64,000 bases of DNA from Mycoemilia scoparia. Lineage: Eukaryota; Kickxellomycota; Kickxellomycetes; Kickxellales; Kickxellaceae. This document shows, one piece after another, positions 33,147 through 44,208 of the stretch. The notes beneath the pieces were generated by a model. The model was not told the DNA's origin. It saw only the letters and a list, made by a program, of their open reading frames with translations, and made no database searches. The DNA is taken from the NCBI GenBank assembly GCA_027575805.1, contig JANBPU010000028.1, forward strand, positions 1 through 64,000, given 5' to 3'. A program made the position numbers and the translations under genes. Position 1 is the first letter of the stretch; each line of letters opens with the position of its first letter.

Positions 33147-35849
33147 ATGGGTGTCAAATTGAAGAGGCGTTCCAACAACTCTGACTCATCCGCCGCTTCC
33201 ACAAACAGCTCGGCTGGGAATTCCAACAATGCTAATAATAGCAGCAACAGTACTTCTGCATTTCGCCTACATCAACCACTTTTGCCCAATTCAACTAGTC
33301 TTGCTGGAAATGCCACCACCACCGATGCTTCTGCGGTCTCAAAGCTCGAGTCGATGACCATAGCCAGTAATAACAACACTTTGCAATCCCCTTCTACTAC
33401 AAGCAGTACGAGCAACAGCAACAACAATAATAACAACAGTAATAATACTAATAATGGTATGGTAGCGACTATAATAACTGACTCCCCAATATTTGGTTGC
33501 GATAATATCAATTAATACCAGATTCTTCGATAATACATACTAACCAACATACACTTTGCTTTGTTTGTCTATATAGCCGATTTCTATAAGGCCAGTAACA
33601 ACAGCGACGCGGCTACCGAAATAAGCAACCTTCGCTTCAAGGTAGTCAATACGTTGCGCCAATGGTACATGAATACCACTCATAGTATGAACCAGCTGCT
33701 TACTGGAAGACTGCTGAAATCGCCATCTGGTCAGCTTTGGCTGTTGGGTGTTGAGTATTCTAGAAAGCCTCTCGATGCCACCAGTGATTCGGGTGTGGTC
33801 AGTGGCAGTAGCAATGCCAATAGCAACAGGCTTTCGGAATCTCCTCCAGCCATCATCTCTATTAACAAGGATGTCAATACAGGAGGAATTAGACAGGCAG
33901 ATGGCTTGCCTCTTGAAAGCAATAGTGCGGCCCCACAGGTGGACCAAAATGGCGGGACAGTGATGACCAAGCTGTCATCTTCATACCCAGAATCATTTTT
34001 GCGGGACTTTCAGTCGTTGGTATGGTGCACATATCGGGCACGCTACCCACCAATATCTCCAACAGCATTTACCACTGATGCTGGGTGGGGCTGCATGTTG
34101 CGAGCTGGCCAGTCCTTGTTGGGCCAGGCACTTTTGATGCACAATTTTGGCCGCTGCTGGCGCATTGACAAGGCTGATGAGTCTCAACGCAAAACATATA
34201 CCAAGATACTTGAACAATTTGTAGATGATGCGGACCCGCTAAGTAGTTTCTCGATTCATCATATGGCCTCACTAGGAAGACAGTATGGAAAGGACATTGG
34301 CGAATGGTTTGGACCAAATGCAACAGCCCAGATAATCAAGCAACTCGCAACCAAATCAAACCAAGATTTCCATATATACACTACCATGGACTCGACCGTC
34401 TATGTTATGGATATACTCGAGTCTAGTGAGGTCTTTGATATTGTTGATCCAGCGACAATAAATGATCAGGATTCGGTTTCTAAAAAGCAACAGGCCCACA
34501 AATCTGCTACATCATTGACAATGAGCGGTTCACGCCAACCACAGTCTGCCGCCAACATGTCGTCGACCAACAGCAGCCCACTAAAGTCCAAATCTAAAAC
34601 ACTCAACACATCAGCCTTTACATCCTGTGCAATACAGCCCACACTGATTTTAGCATCAACACGACTTGGAATAGACCACGTCAACCCAATATACTACCCG
34701 TTCATCCAAGCATGCCTTACATTTTCACAAAGTGTTGGAATTGCTGGAGGAAAGCCATCATCTGCATTGTACTTTGTTGGATACGAGGATAATGACCTAA
34801 TATACCTAGACCCGCACTATACACGCCCAGCAATTCCACTCAAACCAAAGGGAGCATTTGAGACAAAAGATTTTGGCACTTATCATTGTGATACACCACG
34901 GAAAATATCAATATCAAGAATAGACCCATGTATGGTATTTGGCTTCTACTGTCGCGACTCGGCATCGCTTCTTGATCTATGCCAGAAATTTGATGTGCTT
35001 GCCCAGAATGGTATTCAGTGTGGATTTACAATGAATTGGTCACACTCACCAGCCAATGTAGATGACCTTGACGTGCTTGATGATGTGGACATGTCATGCA
35101 ATTCTGATGACATGGATAGTCTCGAAACAACAACATCATCTGATAAGGTAATATCTGAGTCCGAGTCATGTGAAGCAATTGATTATCCAAGTATTTCAGC
35201 ATCAGGACAACGACTCAAGGACAAAGCGAGGGTTGCTGAAAATGATCAAAGCGGCAGTGCTAGCAACTTTAAGAATAAATATGATGAAGATGATGTAATT
35301 TTAGAAGCCAAAAATGTCGAAATAATAATACCACCAGAACAAACCTTTGGGAATACTGATCCTGCTACATCGACGCCTAACAGGAATGCTATGGACCTTC
35401 CTGAATCGCCGGTCAATTGCACACCATCCAAGACCAGAAAGTCGCCATATCGGAGAACAGACTACTCCCCACTAACAAAAAAGAATCAAGGTACACCCAC
35501 TACGCCAGCAGGGAATAGTAACCACAAGTCCCCAACATTCTTGCGAAGGAAAAGTACTACACAGAATCTCAACCAGGATTTTGTAGAAATTACATGCATA
35601 GATTCCCAGATTAGCTCCAATGTTCCGGTTCCCCATCATCACCCACTTTATCAGCAACAGAACCAGACACCTTCAAAACGACCTCAACAGCGGCGCCCAT
35701 CCCTTTCGACCCCAACATTGTCAAGAACAAAGATGATGGTATCAACACCAGCATCAGCAAGACAGGCCCAAAAGAATCATTCTTCATCACAGCCTCCTAA
35801 AAGCCCAACCAGTCCTCTGCGGGAATCAGAAGAGTGGGTAAATGTATAA
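33147..35849 (+). CDS. ATG4: Atg4-family autophagy cysteine protease, long form
   Basis: Two exons, 33147-33456 and 33577-35849, join in phase (Ala104 codon split) to 860 residues, about twice the usual Atg4 length. The first 100 residues are Ser/Asn-rich and disordered. The peptidase domain has catalytic Cys276 in DAGWGCMLRAGQ and the Asp515/His517 pair in IYLDPHYTRPA; VNPIYYPFIQACLTFSQSVG precedes it. A variable insert of about 100 residues lies between 375 and 455. After about residue 620 the chain is disordered and Ser/Pro/Thr-rich, ending EEWVNV, which fits the LC3/Atg8-interacting pattern (aromatic-x-x-Val after acidic residues). Atg4 cleaves Atg8 C-terminally and later removes its lipid. 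The donor choice at 33456 rests on phase and on the family N-terminus ADFYKASNN. Confidence 0.92.
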
Positions 35850-36929
35850 GTTTTTTCCATCCACTTGTTCACAACGATAAAAGAGTTCCAACAACAACTC
35901 CCATTTGTAATTGTTACGGACCGCACAGCAAACTATCATCACACTTTATGCCACAACATACCCACAAGCACGCAAACCCACATATACACACAAATACCCA
36001 TATTAACAGATAATATTAGCAGTACTACTTGCTTGAGACACATTCGTATTACTATTACTACCAATTGTTAGTATTTTTATATTATTACCCATTACCATTA
36101 TCACTATTACTATCATTATTATCTATCTAATTTTTTTTCTGTAATTTATAAAAAAATTCACATCTTTATCAAATCTATATAACACGTAACTAAGTGAAAT
36201 ATTATTAAACAGTCTTTTTATTCAGACAGTAAAGATATATTTTTGTAAATTTTTATGTATTTTGGTTACTTTATATATGCGTGTACTTTATTAGGTAGAG
36301 AAAATTAACGAAAAAGGTGAGACAGAAATAGTAGTCACAAAAAAGACTTTGGGTAGGCACTGCTAAACTATAAACTTAAAAGCCATAGAGAGCATCAAAA
36401 ACCTCTTTATAATGTATTGCTAGATTATAACCCAATCTTAACTTTCTTTCTCTTTATGGAATATTAGCACTTAATACTATATTCCTCATATGGGTAATAA
36501 TTTTTGAAGGGTAATGATTATAGGCGTAATAACAGCCAAATGGATGTCCCAGTTTTACTAGTAAACACTCGCCCTTCAAAAATAATCTTCCATGTCATTA
36601 AGATTTGTATTGAATAAATTAATAAATATATATTCAAGAAGAAACTGAATAAGCTTGACAAGGAGAGAGTGGTTCAAGGTAAATGAGAATGTATAATGTT
36701 TTATGTCTTCAAACACTTTTAACTATAACTTTATTTGAATAAATAAAGATATGGTTTTAAAAAGGTAAAAAGGATAAAAGGTTCTTCTCAAAAAAAATAA
36801 TGAAGATGTTAAAAAGATAGAAAAAAAAGGAATCCTAATTCTTGATTCTGTTTGATTCAGTGTCATCTTGGACTATTCTCAATGGGCCATGTTGGCTATG
36901 GCTTTTACTTTTTTTAAAAGGAGACTCTG
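35850..36929. other. Intergenic region downstream of ATG4
   Basis: About 1.1 kb between the ATG4 stop and the 3' end of the orphan minus-strand gene. It is AT-rich, with (ATT)-like runs near 36050-36125 and a family A element (36487-36594). No gene was recognised. Confidence 0.6.
36487..36594 (-). mobile_element. Family A MITE-like element, copy A5
   Basis: The left end CATATGGGTAATAATTTTTG followed by AAGGGTAATG pairs with the right end CGCCCTTCAAAAATAATCTT followed by CCATG. The core is inverted (GATTATAGGCGTAATAACAG, then CCAAATGGATG) and followed by TTTTACTAGTAAA. Confidence 0.75.
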
Positions 36930-37517
36930 CTACCTGTCTTTAAGCTCCTTTGTCTCTTCATATTTGGACAACTCCAATTTGAACCACTCGTAATTCTCTA
37001 TACAGGAATAACAGAAGCAGAACTTATCCCAATCTTCGGAAGTTGGCTTAGGAGGCACTGTAACATTATGATCAGTGCCTATCACCTGAGTCTTTTCAGA
37101 AGTTTCTGCCTCATCTTCAATTGATTCATCGGAAGCAGCTATCTCTTTTTGCCTTTTGACCTTCAAACTATAATAAAACCCTATAGCTCGAGCAATGCAA
37201 GTACAAACTACTCTATTGCTGCTGACTTTTCTTTTTCCAAGATATTCAAGCATATGGCGAATGGAGTCATCAATACTCTTTTCAGAGTAATCAAAAAGTT
37301 CCCAAAATCCATCAATAGACAGTTCATAAGCATAATACATGGCACTAAGCATGATTAGGTTCTTTTCATTAATGTCTGCATTCTGGTAGCGTTCTGAAAT
37401 TCTGGTGATGCCAGTTGAGAAAAGCTTAAAAGTAAGCTTCTCAAGTTCTTTCTCGCCTTGGGCGTTAGGGTTGGGGTGAGAGTAACTATCCATGAAGTAG
37501 TAAGCGAGTGTGAACAA
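36930..37517 (-). CDS. Orphan hypothetical protein, 195 residues
   Basis: A single-exon ORF with an intact stop. Translation may start at the first Met (37517) or at MDSYSHPNP eight codons on. The composition is that of a real soluble protein: a helical N-terminal half (EKELEKLTFKLFSTGI, then NLIMLSAMYYAYELSIDGFW), an acidic central linker, and a C-terminal WDKFCFCYSCIENYEWF block with clustered aromatic and Cys residues. No family is recognised. It is bracketed by family A elements, A5 about 335 bp past its 3' end and A6 about 125 bp upstream. No introns were needed, but an upstream exon cannot be ruled out. Confidence 0.55.
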   Translation of the reverse strand: MFTLAYYFMDSYSHPNPNAQGEKELEKLTFKLFSTGITRISERYQNADINEKNLIMLSAMYYAYELSIDGFWELFDYSEKSIDDSIRHMLEYLGKRKVSSNRVVCTCIARAIGFYYSLKVKRQKEIAASDESIEDEAETSEKTQVIGTDHNVTVPPKPTSEDWDKFCFCYSCIENYEWFKLELSKYEETKELKDR

Positions 37518-37642
37518 GATGAATGCAGGCAGGTAGAAAGGGATAAAAAGAAGATAAAGTAACTTTCAAGTATGAGGGTATGGAAATGTGCGATATTTAT
37601 ACATTTTCAGAATAGCATTTAGAGACACAGGTGAGAGAACTC

Positions 37643-37764
37643 TACATGGACAATAGTCTTTGAAGGGTGAATTTTGGTGAACAATGATTATAAGGGCAAT
37701 CACAGCCAAATGAATGTCCAGTTTTACTAGTAAACTTTCACCCATCAAAAATAATCGCCCATAT
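37643..37764 (-). mobile_element. Family A MITE-like element, copy A6
   Basis: The left end ACATGGACAATAGTCTTTGA followed by AGGGTGAA pairs with the right end TTTCACCCATCAAAAATAAT followed by CGCCCATAT. The core is inverted (GATTATAAGGGCAATCACAG, then CCAAATGAATG), followed by TTTTACTAGTAAA. It sits in the likely promoter of the orphan gene. Confidence 0.75.
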
Positions 37765-37980
37765 GATATGATTGGCCAAACATTTTTTATGGAAATTATT
37801 TTACAATTTTTATAACTAAAGTAAATGATGCAATAGAGCGCTTTGAATCTACTCGAATTCTTTTAGTTTATTATCAAACATTTATGAAATTTTTTCCTTG
37901 AATCATAAATAAAGAACATGGTTATTGTTCAAAAAAATTATTTGTAACCATGTGCCATTATGTAATGTAAATTTTACAAT

Positions 37981-38094
37981 TAGGAGATAATTTTTGAAGG
38001 GTGAATGTTTACTAATAAAACCAAAAAGCCATTTGACTGTGATTGCCCCTATAATCATTCACCCTTCAAAAATTATTACTCCCACTTTCAATTT
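37981..38094 (+). mobile_element. Family A MITE-like element, copy A7
   Basis: It runs from GAGATAATTTTTGAAGGGTG followed by AATGTTTAC, through the core GCCATTTGACTGTGATTGCC followed by CCTATAATC, to ATTCACCCTTCAAAAATTAT followed by TACTCC. The inverted ends match over about 28 bp, so this is among the best-preserved copies. Confidence 0.8.
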
Positions 38095-38148
38095 TTATTT
38101 TGACAAGATTCGACTAGTGATTAAGTGTTAAATAAAAAGTAAAGGTTT

Positions 38149-38228
38149 TTTGAGGTGATGATTAAGCATTTTATTACTCCTATGGAGGTAGCTGTATGCC
38201 ACATACACTAAAATTTGTGTTTACCAAA
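38149..38228 (+). repeat. Family C dispersed repeat, copy C3
   Basis: It contains TGATGATTAAGCATTTTATT, then ACTCCTATGGAGGTAGCTGT, ATGCCACATACACTAAAATT and TGTGTTTACCAAAA. It is collinear with the inverse of copy C2 and, more weakly, with C1. A 15-bp direct repeat (GTAAAGGTTTTTTGA) flanks it at about 38140 and 38236. Confidence 0.65.
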
Positions 38229-38346
38229 AAAAGTAAAGGTAAAGGTTTTTTGAGAGTATCAAATGTATGTATAAAGCACCCATACTACAATGATTAATAA
38301 TGTTTTGAGTCTATCAATCAACTTATAGGATTGGTTTATTGCATAC

Positions 38347-38371
38347 TATATATATATATATATATATATAT
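38347..38371. repeat. (TA) microsatellite in a promoter
   Basis: An uninterrupted run of about 12 TA units ends 25 bp before the start codon of the F-box gene. Its position means that length changes would alter the 5' leader or core promoter. Confidence 0.85.
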
Positions 38372-38396
38372 TCATAATCCAACAATTAATATTCAA

Positions 38397-40214
38397 ATGA
38401 TTCTGCAAGATATTGATAGAAAACTTCCACCTCATATCAAGTGGGAAATATGTTATCATATCGACAATGAATATGTGGGCGAAACGTTTAACGAATTAAA
38501 GCTGGCTTCTAGAGAATGGCATCAGATTGTAAACGAGTATATATATGAGTCCTGGCAATATGCGTATGACTCCATGGATAATTACAGTAAGTTAAACTAA
38601 CATAAAAGCTTAATAAACAAATATATTTATTCCTTGATCAAAATTAGACTATTAATCTACATATTTATATTATAACTTTATTATTATAATAACAACGACG
38701 ATATTGATGATATAGAGGCCGGACATAACTACTTTTCTTATATTTACTTGAATGACGATGAAGAAATACCACCACAAGAGTTTTTTGACATAAAGTGCCC
38801 CAACCTAAAGAAGCTGCGAGTGCGAAACAATGAGAAGCTTTTCAAACAAAAACTGGCCAAGTTTACTAAATTCAATCATACTATTACTGAATTTTCAATC
38901 GAGGATTTTGTGGCTGAACCTGACTATCGGCTTATGGAATTATCAACACTGACTGATATATTGACCCCGCTTTATCAGAGACTAACTGTGCTTGAATTGG
39001 AGTGTTTTATACATTTACCCTCAATTTCGTCCTTGCTGGAGATGCTTCCAAGACTCAAAACTCTGATGCTTGATTATTGTGCCTTTAAAGATATTTCCGA
39101 TATGTTTGTTTCCAAAGACCACCAATTCGAATTGCCTAACAGAACTTTTGATTTGTTAACATTACCCAGCATTATTAACAGCAATCCTCATCAAAAAGTC
39201 TTTTATGGTTTGACAGAACTTGTTCTTGCCAAGTGGTATGGCCCCAAACATCAAGCTAGAGAAATCAGAAACGAAAAACTAGTGTTCAATGCCAGTATAT
39301 TCCCAAATCTGAACAAAATAAGACTGCTAAGGTATTGTAACAATCACCCCAGTCCGAACTTCACAGGAATTGAGCTTGATCATGTCCACCAAAATTCGCT
39401 ATTCAGATCAGTGATCCATCGGTCAATGTCAGAAATCCAGCTAGATGACATTTCACCAGAGCTTTTTGGCCATATCTGCGATAGTTGTCCAAACCTTGAG
39501 GATCTTGAGATTAGAACGATCGAGAACCCAGACGAACCGCTAAATGCAATAAAAATATCCAAAACAATTGCAGATGGACTTTCAAAACTCAAATCACTAT
39601 ATATCGGAGGATGGAAATCAGCCAGTATCAATGGGTCCCTTGTTACTAGTGATATGGTGCTTTATTCGGAAGCTCTTGGTTTTGCATCAGCACCAAGGAA
39701 CCCAATTAGATTACAACCAGCTCACCAGAGATTTGATCAACCCAACAACAACAACAATGGTGATAATAATGGACATAATCATTTACTAAAATTCTCAACG
39801 CCATTGTCGTTTGTCTGTGCAAATTCACTTAAAAAACTTTATCTTCATCCAACCAACGACGATGATACTGATGGGGTGACACCAAATGCCTTATTATCCA
39901 TCGCACAATTCAGTAACTTAGAATTCCTGGACATTACAATTTGCAGTCTTGATGGCATTGATGAAGCACTTAAATGTAAACTAGCAAAAGCGAGCGGTGA
40001 CTCCATTAATCACAAGCCATTTGGCAAGGTGGTATACTTACATTTGGTTTCAAGAACAGTACGATTTGAAATTGACAAATTTGGTGAATTTATAAATCTG
40101 TTCCCATCTCTTCGGATGATACATTATTATCTGTATAATGATGTTGATGAGGATGCGTTTAACTTTGTGGAAAAACTTGAGCAACGTTTTCCAAATATAG
40201 TTTTTTCTACCTAA
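38397..40214 (+). CDS. F-box protein with leucine-rich-type C-terminus
   Basis: Two exons are inferred, 38397-38586 and 38716-40214, joining in phase to about 562 residues. Exon 1 carries an F-box-like helix set (KLPPHIKWEICYHIDNEYVG, then LASREWHQIVNEYIYESW). Exon 2 is a long region of Leu/Ile-rich repeats with asparagines (CPNLKKLRVRN, CPNLEDLEIRTIE, FSNLEFLDITICSLDGIDE), like the irregular repeats of fungal F-box proteins. An Asn-rich insert lies near 39740. Such proteins usually bring substrates to SCF ubiquitin ligases; the target here is unknown. The junction rests on a GTAAGT donor and a GATATAG acceptor; an upstream acceptor cannot be excluded. Confidence 0.75.
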
Positions 40215-40293
40215 ACTAGAAGCATAATTTATGGTAGTAGTATTAGAGGTATCTATTGTTATTGTTATTGTTATTATTATTATTATTATTATT

Positions 40294-40325
<32 letters not shown>

Positions 40326-40903
40326 TATGACAATGCGTGTCTTTTAGATTAGTTGATTTTTATGCTACATTAGAGCTAATGTAATTAACTTTATTTTTAA
40401 ATCTCTTTGATAACATTCATTGTATTTCAAGTACTACATCGTGTTTGGATCTATCTACCCTACTACAAATGCAAGCATAAAATACCAATTATTACTTATC
40501 ACTTAAATGATATTGTAATATTGATTGGGAAAAGTACAACCTGGAGGGAGAGGTTAAAAAGATCCCTAAGCTACACTTTTACCTACATGAGTGTGAGGTT
40601 TTAAAAACTATTTATTTTTACAAATTAATTTGGTATATAAATCAATTTTGGAGTCACAAACACATTAGGCAACTTCAGAATTCCAGTTGAAGCTTGATCA
40701 TGTATCAAAATCAGATCAGTCAATCAATCACCAAAATATTTTTTTTCAATGCAAGTTTAAGGCCCAATGCATTGTAAAATAGTTTGTTGCCCATAACATT
40801 ATTGGGTCTACTAACACCACATCACAGATATTTTCTTACCTATTCGAATTTCAAACTTTATCCTTACATTCATACCAATAGACACATAAAGATACATAGA
40901 AAC
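40215..40903. other. Intergenic region with trinucleotide tract
   Basis: About 690 bp between the F-box gene and UTP14. A compound (TTA)/(ATC) tract occupies roughly 40257-40325. The remainder is AT-rich promoter DNA. An upstream in-frame Met for UTP14 exists at 40784, but the peptide it would add is unlike the family. Confidence 0.6.
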
Positions 40904-43900
40904 ATGCCTCGGGGTAAAAAATCAGCAGACAGTAGACCCACATATAGCAAAGCACAGGCCTATTCCGGTGCTGCTACCACAACAAAAGGAAAGAAAGGAA
41001 GACAAAGTAAAGGCAAAGGAAAAAAGAGCGACCAGTTTTATAATTTATATGAGATAGAACAAAATGATAGCGACGATGATAATAGGGCTGGCGAAGGAGG
41101 AGAAGTTGGCGGACTTTCGGAATATCAAGTTGACCATATCGATTCAGAAGATGACGAAGAGATTGATAGTGATGATGCATTTGATGTAAGCGATGATGAG
41201 CAGTTTGCTAATTTGGACTTCTCTAAAAACAAAAATAAGAACCAAAAGGGTAGTTCAAAAAAATTAAATAAATCAGATGATGACGATGAGGATGATTCTG
41301 AGAACATCGAAGATGAGGAAGAAGAGAATTTGGAGGGAATGGTTGATATTTCGGAAATGCTTACAGATATCAATGAAGAAAAGATAACAAAGGTCGGTGA
41401 GGATAAAAAGCAAACCATTGGGTTTAAGGATCTTGCCAACATTGATGATAATGACGACGACGACGACTCAGACAATTATCAGGAAGAATCTTCTGGTACT
41501 GATGGCGATATGGGTTCTGATAAAGATGATAGTAGCAAATATGGTGAATCCGATTCTGAAATGGATGAGATCGAAGATGATGGAGATAATGACAATTCAG
41601 ACGACGATGAAAAGGTCGAAAAGCTTGGTTCCTTCATATCTTCACTGGGTACCAAGCGCAAAAAGTACCTTGATGAAACAAACGAACTTGTAGCAGAATC
41701 AGAATTCAATCTCAAACAAAGATCCAGGACATCAAACAAAGTAATGAAACTAAGTCTTGGCGACCTCATGGGTTCACTTGAGGATGGCAATGAAGTCGAT
41801 ACTGGTGCTGGAAGGCAGAACCTTTTGGCTGCCAAGAAGGCCGTTGATTCGATCCAAAATTCACTGCTAGCCGGCTCAAACAAAAAATCCTCGTCAGTTG
41901 TTCAAGCTCCATTACCAAAACGTCTCCAAGACCAATTAGAGCGTCAAGAAGCATACACCCAAACCAAAGCCAGTGTCAGCGAATGGGAGCCCATTGTATA
42001 CAAGAACCGCGAAGCTGCCCACTTGTCTTTTGAAACCGAAGATCAGATCGTTGAACCAGAAACCATAACAAAAGAAGCACTAATTGATGAATTCCAAAAA
42101 CCATCAAATGCCAACGACTTTGAACAGCAAATCCAAGGGATTCTCAAGGAAAGTGGAATGACCAGCGAAGCCAACCTCAACCAATACGAAGAGCTTGAAC
42201 TCAAAAAGCTATCTCCAGAAGAAGCCCGTGAACGCAGAAAAGAACTCCAAGTCATGAGAGAGTCGATGTTCCGCCAAGAACGCAAATCCAAAAGAATGAA
42301 GAAAATCAAGAGCAAGGCCTACAGACGTATTCTCAAGAAACAAAAGCTCAAGCAGCAGGAGGAGCATTTTAACCAGATGTTGGATGATGGTACTTTAGAT
42401 GAGGAGGAATTGAAGGAGCAACAGCTTAAGATTGCCAGAAAGAGAGCTGAAGAACGTATGACCTTGAGACACAAGAATACGGGTAAATGGGCTAAGCAAA
42501 TGATCAAATATGGTAAAAATGACCCTGATGCACAGAAGGCTCTTCAGGAACAGCTTGACCAACACAATGAAGCTATGCTTAAGCGTAAAATTCATGATCT
42601 CGATTCAGACGAGGAGTTGTCCGATCTGGAAAATCAGGATGCTAGTCGAGTGCATCATAGAGGTGCCAGTGGGGATTCTTCGGAGGATGAGCGTGAAAAG
42701 GCTATTCGTGAAATCAATGACATCAACAATAGTGATGGTGAGCAGGATGCTGCATCATACGAAGGAAAGGGAAAGGGGCTATTTGCTATGAAGTTTATGC
42801 AGAACGCCATGAAAGCCCAGAAAGAGCAACGACTCCAGGAAGCTGAAGAGCTCAAACTTCAACTTGCCGAAGAAGCAGAGGACCAAGCAGATGAGGACAT
42901 TGATACCGGTAAGCCCAAAAAGAACAAGAACAAGGCAAATAATTCGACAACTGTTAGCGGCAATCCAGGTCGAATGGTCTTCAACAGTGCAGGAAAATCG
43001 CAAGTATCAAGTACTACCGTTGATGCCAACAACAAAAAGATAAGGCTTAATGAAGCTGGAAAACTCGAAAATTCAGTTGGGAAGAAGGGTCATACTGTTA
43101 AACTTACTGGCAACATTGAAACCAAGCCAGGATATAATAAACCTTCTTCAAAGAAAGGACAAAACTCAAAGCAAACTCAAGATGATAATGGTGACGGTGA
43201 TAGTACCAACAACCCATGGCTAGATAGCAAGGCTGCTAAAAAATTGGCCAAAATTGACAGGCCTCAAAAACCACAGAAGCAGTCAGAAAATGGAAATAAA
43301 GCTAGTGGGAAGGGTGGCAAAGTTATCCTTGATACTAACAAAACACTACTTGACATCAACAATAATGATGCCCCTACACAAGATGAAGATGTAGTAGCAA
43401 TGTACAATGAAGAGTCTGCCATATCAAATGCAGTATCCAAGAACAAATCCAAAACCACATCATCCGTAGTAATGGCCCAACGGGACCTAGTAGAACGAGC
43501 ATTTGCCAATGACGATGTAGTTGAAAAGGAATTCGAACAAGAACGAGCACAACTGATTGAAGACCAAACTCCAAAAGACGAAGACCTAACTCTTCCAGGC
43601 TGGGGATCATGGGGAGGAGCTGGAATCCAAAAACCCAAAAACAAAATCATCCGCAAAGCACCAACAGTCAGCAAAAAACTGGCAACGGCTCGAAAAGAAT
43701 TCCAAAAATACAATAGCAATGTAATTGTCAATGAAAAGACATTGAAGGCAAATACTAAATATCAGGTTGAGAATATTCCTCATCCATTTGGAAATGCCCA
43801 GGAATATGAATATTCGATGCAGGTCCCAATTGGAAAAGAATGGAATACTACAGGGTCGTTTAATAGATTGATTAAACCCAGAGTTATTACAAAAATGGGT

Positions 43901-43945
43901 AAAATTATTAAACCTATTTCAGCGCCTTTCAAAAAGGACCAATAA
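40904..43945 (+). CDS. UTP14: Utp14, small-subunit processome component
   Basis: A single-exon ORF. The start MPRGKKSAD at 40904 gives 1,013 residues and was preferred over the Met at 40784 because the intervening peptide looks like translated leader. Long acidic Asp/Glu/Ser tracts fill the first third. Family blocks follow: PLPKRLQDQLERQEAYTQTK, then VSEWEPIVYKNREAAHLSF, a basic RMKKIKSKAYRRILKKQK block, ERMTLRHKNTGKWAKQM, NPWLDS, LPGWGSWGGAGI and a C-terminal QVPIGKEWNTTGSFNRLIKP. Utp14 is a nucleolar factor that activates the Dhr1 helicase to release U3 snoRNA during 18S rRNA maturation. The order and spacing of blocks match the family. Confidence 0.95.
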   Translation: MPRGKKSADSRPTYSKAQAYSGAATTTKGKKGRQSKGKGKKSDQFYNLYEIEQNDSDDDNRAGEGGEVGGLSEYQVDHIDSEDDEEIDSDDAFDVSDDEQFANLDFSKNKNKNQKGSSKKLNKSDDDDEDDSENIEDEEEENLEGMVDISEMLTDINEEKITKVGEDKKQTIGFKDLANIDDNDDDDDSDNYQEESSGTDGDMGSDKDDSSKYGESDSEMDEIEDDGDNDNSDDDEKVEKLGSFISSLGTKRKKYLDETNELVAESEFNLKQRSRTSNKVMKLSLGDLMGSLEDGNEVDTGAGRQNLLAAKKAVDSIQNSLLAGSNKKSSSVVQAPLPKRLQDQLERQEAYTQTKASVSEWEPIVYKNREAAHLSFETEDQIVEPETITKEALIDEFQKPSNANDFEQQIQGILKESGMTSEANLNQYEELELKKLSPEEARERRKELQVMRESMFRQERKSKRMKKIKSKAYRRILKKQKLKQQEEHFNQMLDDGTLDEEELKEQQLKIARKRAEERMTLRHKNTGKWAKQMIKYGKNDPDAQKALQEQLDQHNEAMLKRKIHDLDSDEELSDLENQDASRVHHRGASGDSSEDEREKAIREINDINNSDGEQDAASYEGKGKGLFAMKFMQNAMKAQKEQRLQEAEELKLQLAEEAEDQADEDIDTGKPKKNKNKANNSTTVSGNPGRMVFNSAGKSQVSSTTVDANNKKIRLNEAGKLENSVGKKGHTVKLTGNIETKPGYNKPSSKKGQNSKQTQDDNGDGDSTNNPWLDSKAAKKLAKIDRPQKPQKQSENGNKASGKGGKVILDTNKTLLDINNNDAPTQDEDVVAMYNEESAISNAVSKNKSKTTSSVVMAQRDLVERAFANDDVVEKEFEQERAQLIEDQTPKDEDLTLPGWGSWGGAGIQKPKNKIIRKAPTVSKKLATARKEFQKYNSNVIVNEKTLKANTKYQVENIPHPFGNAQEYEYSMQVPIGKEWNTTGSFNRLIKPRVITKMGKIIKPISAPFKKDQ

Positions 43946-44068
43946 TATTGATGATGATGATAGAGATATATGTGGTGTGTGTTGGAGGGAGAATTATATA
44001 GGAATTTAAGGTTTATTTTTGAAAATGTTTAATCTTTTGTTATTTTGTTTTAATATATATATATATAT

Positions 44069-44208
44069 ATATGGGTAGTTATTTTTGAAGGGCTAAATGC
44101 AGATGGTGCATGATGATGCATTGGTCAATGATAATATAAGCTAGCCAGCATGCAAGCTGAAACTGGCCTACTAGTAAAACTTATTCCTTCAAAAATAATC
44201 ACTCATAT
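44069..44208 (+). mobile_element. Family A-related element, copy A8 (diverged centre)
   Basis: The ends are clear family A ends: ATATGGGTAGTTATTTTTGA followed by AGGGC at the left, TTCCTTCAAAAATAATCACT followed by CATAT at the right. The centre is different from other copies (TGATGATGCATTGGTCAATG and neighbours) except for CTACTAGTAAAAC. It may be a variant subfamily or an element with an internal replacement. Confidence 0.6.
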
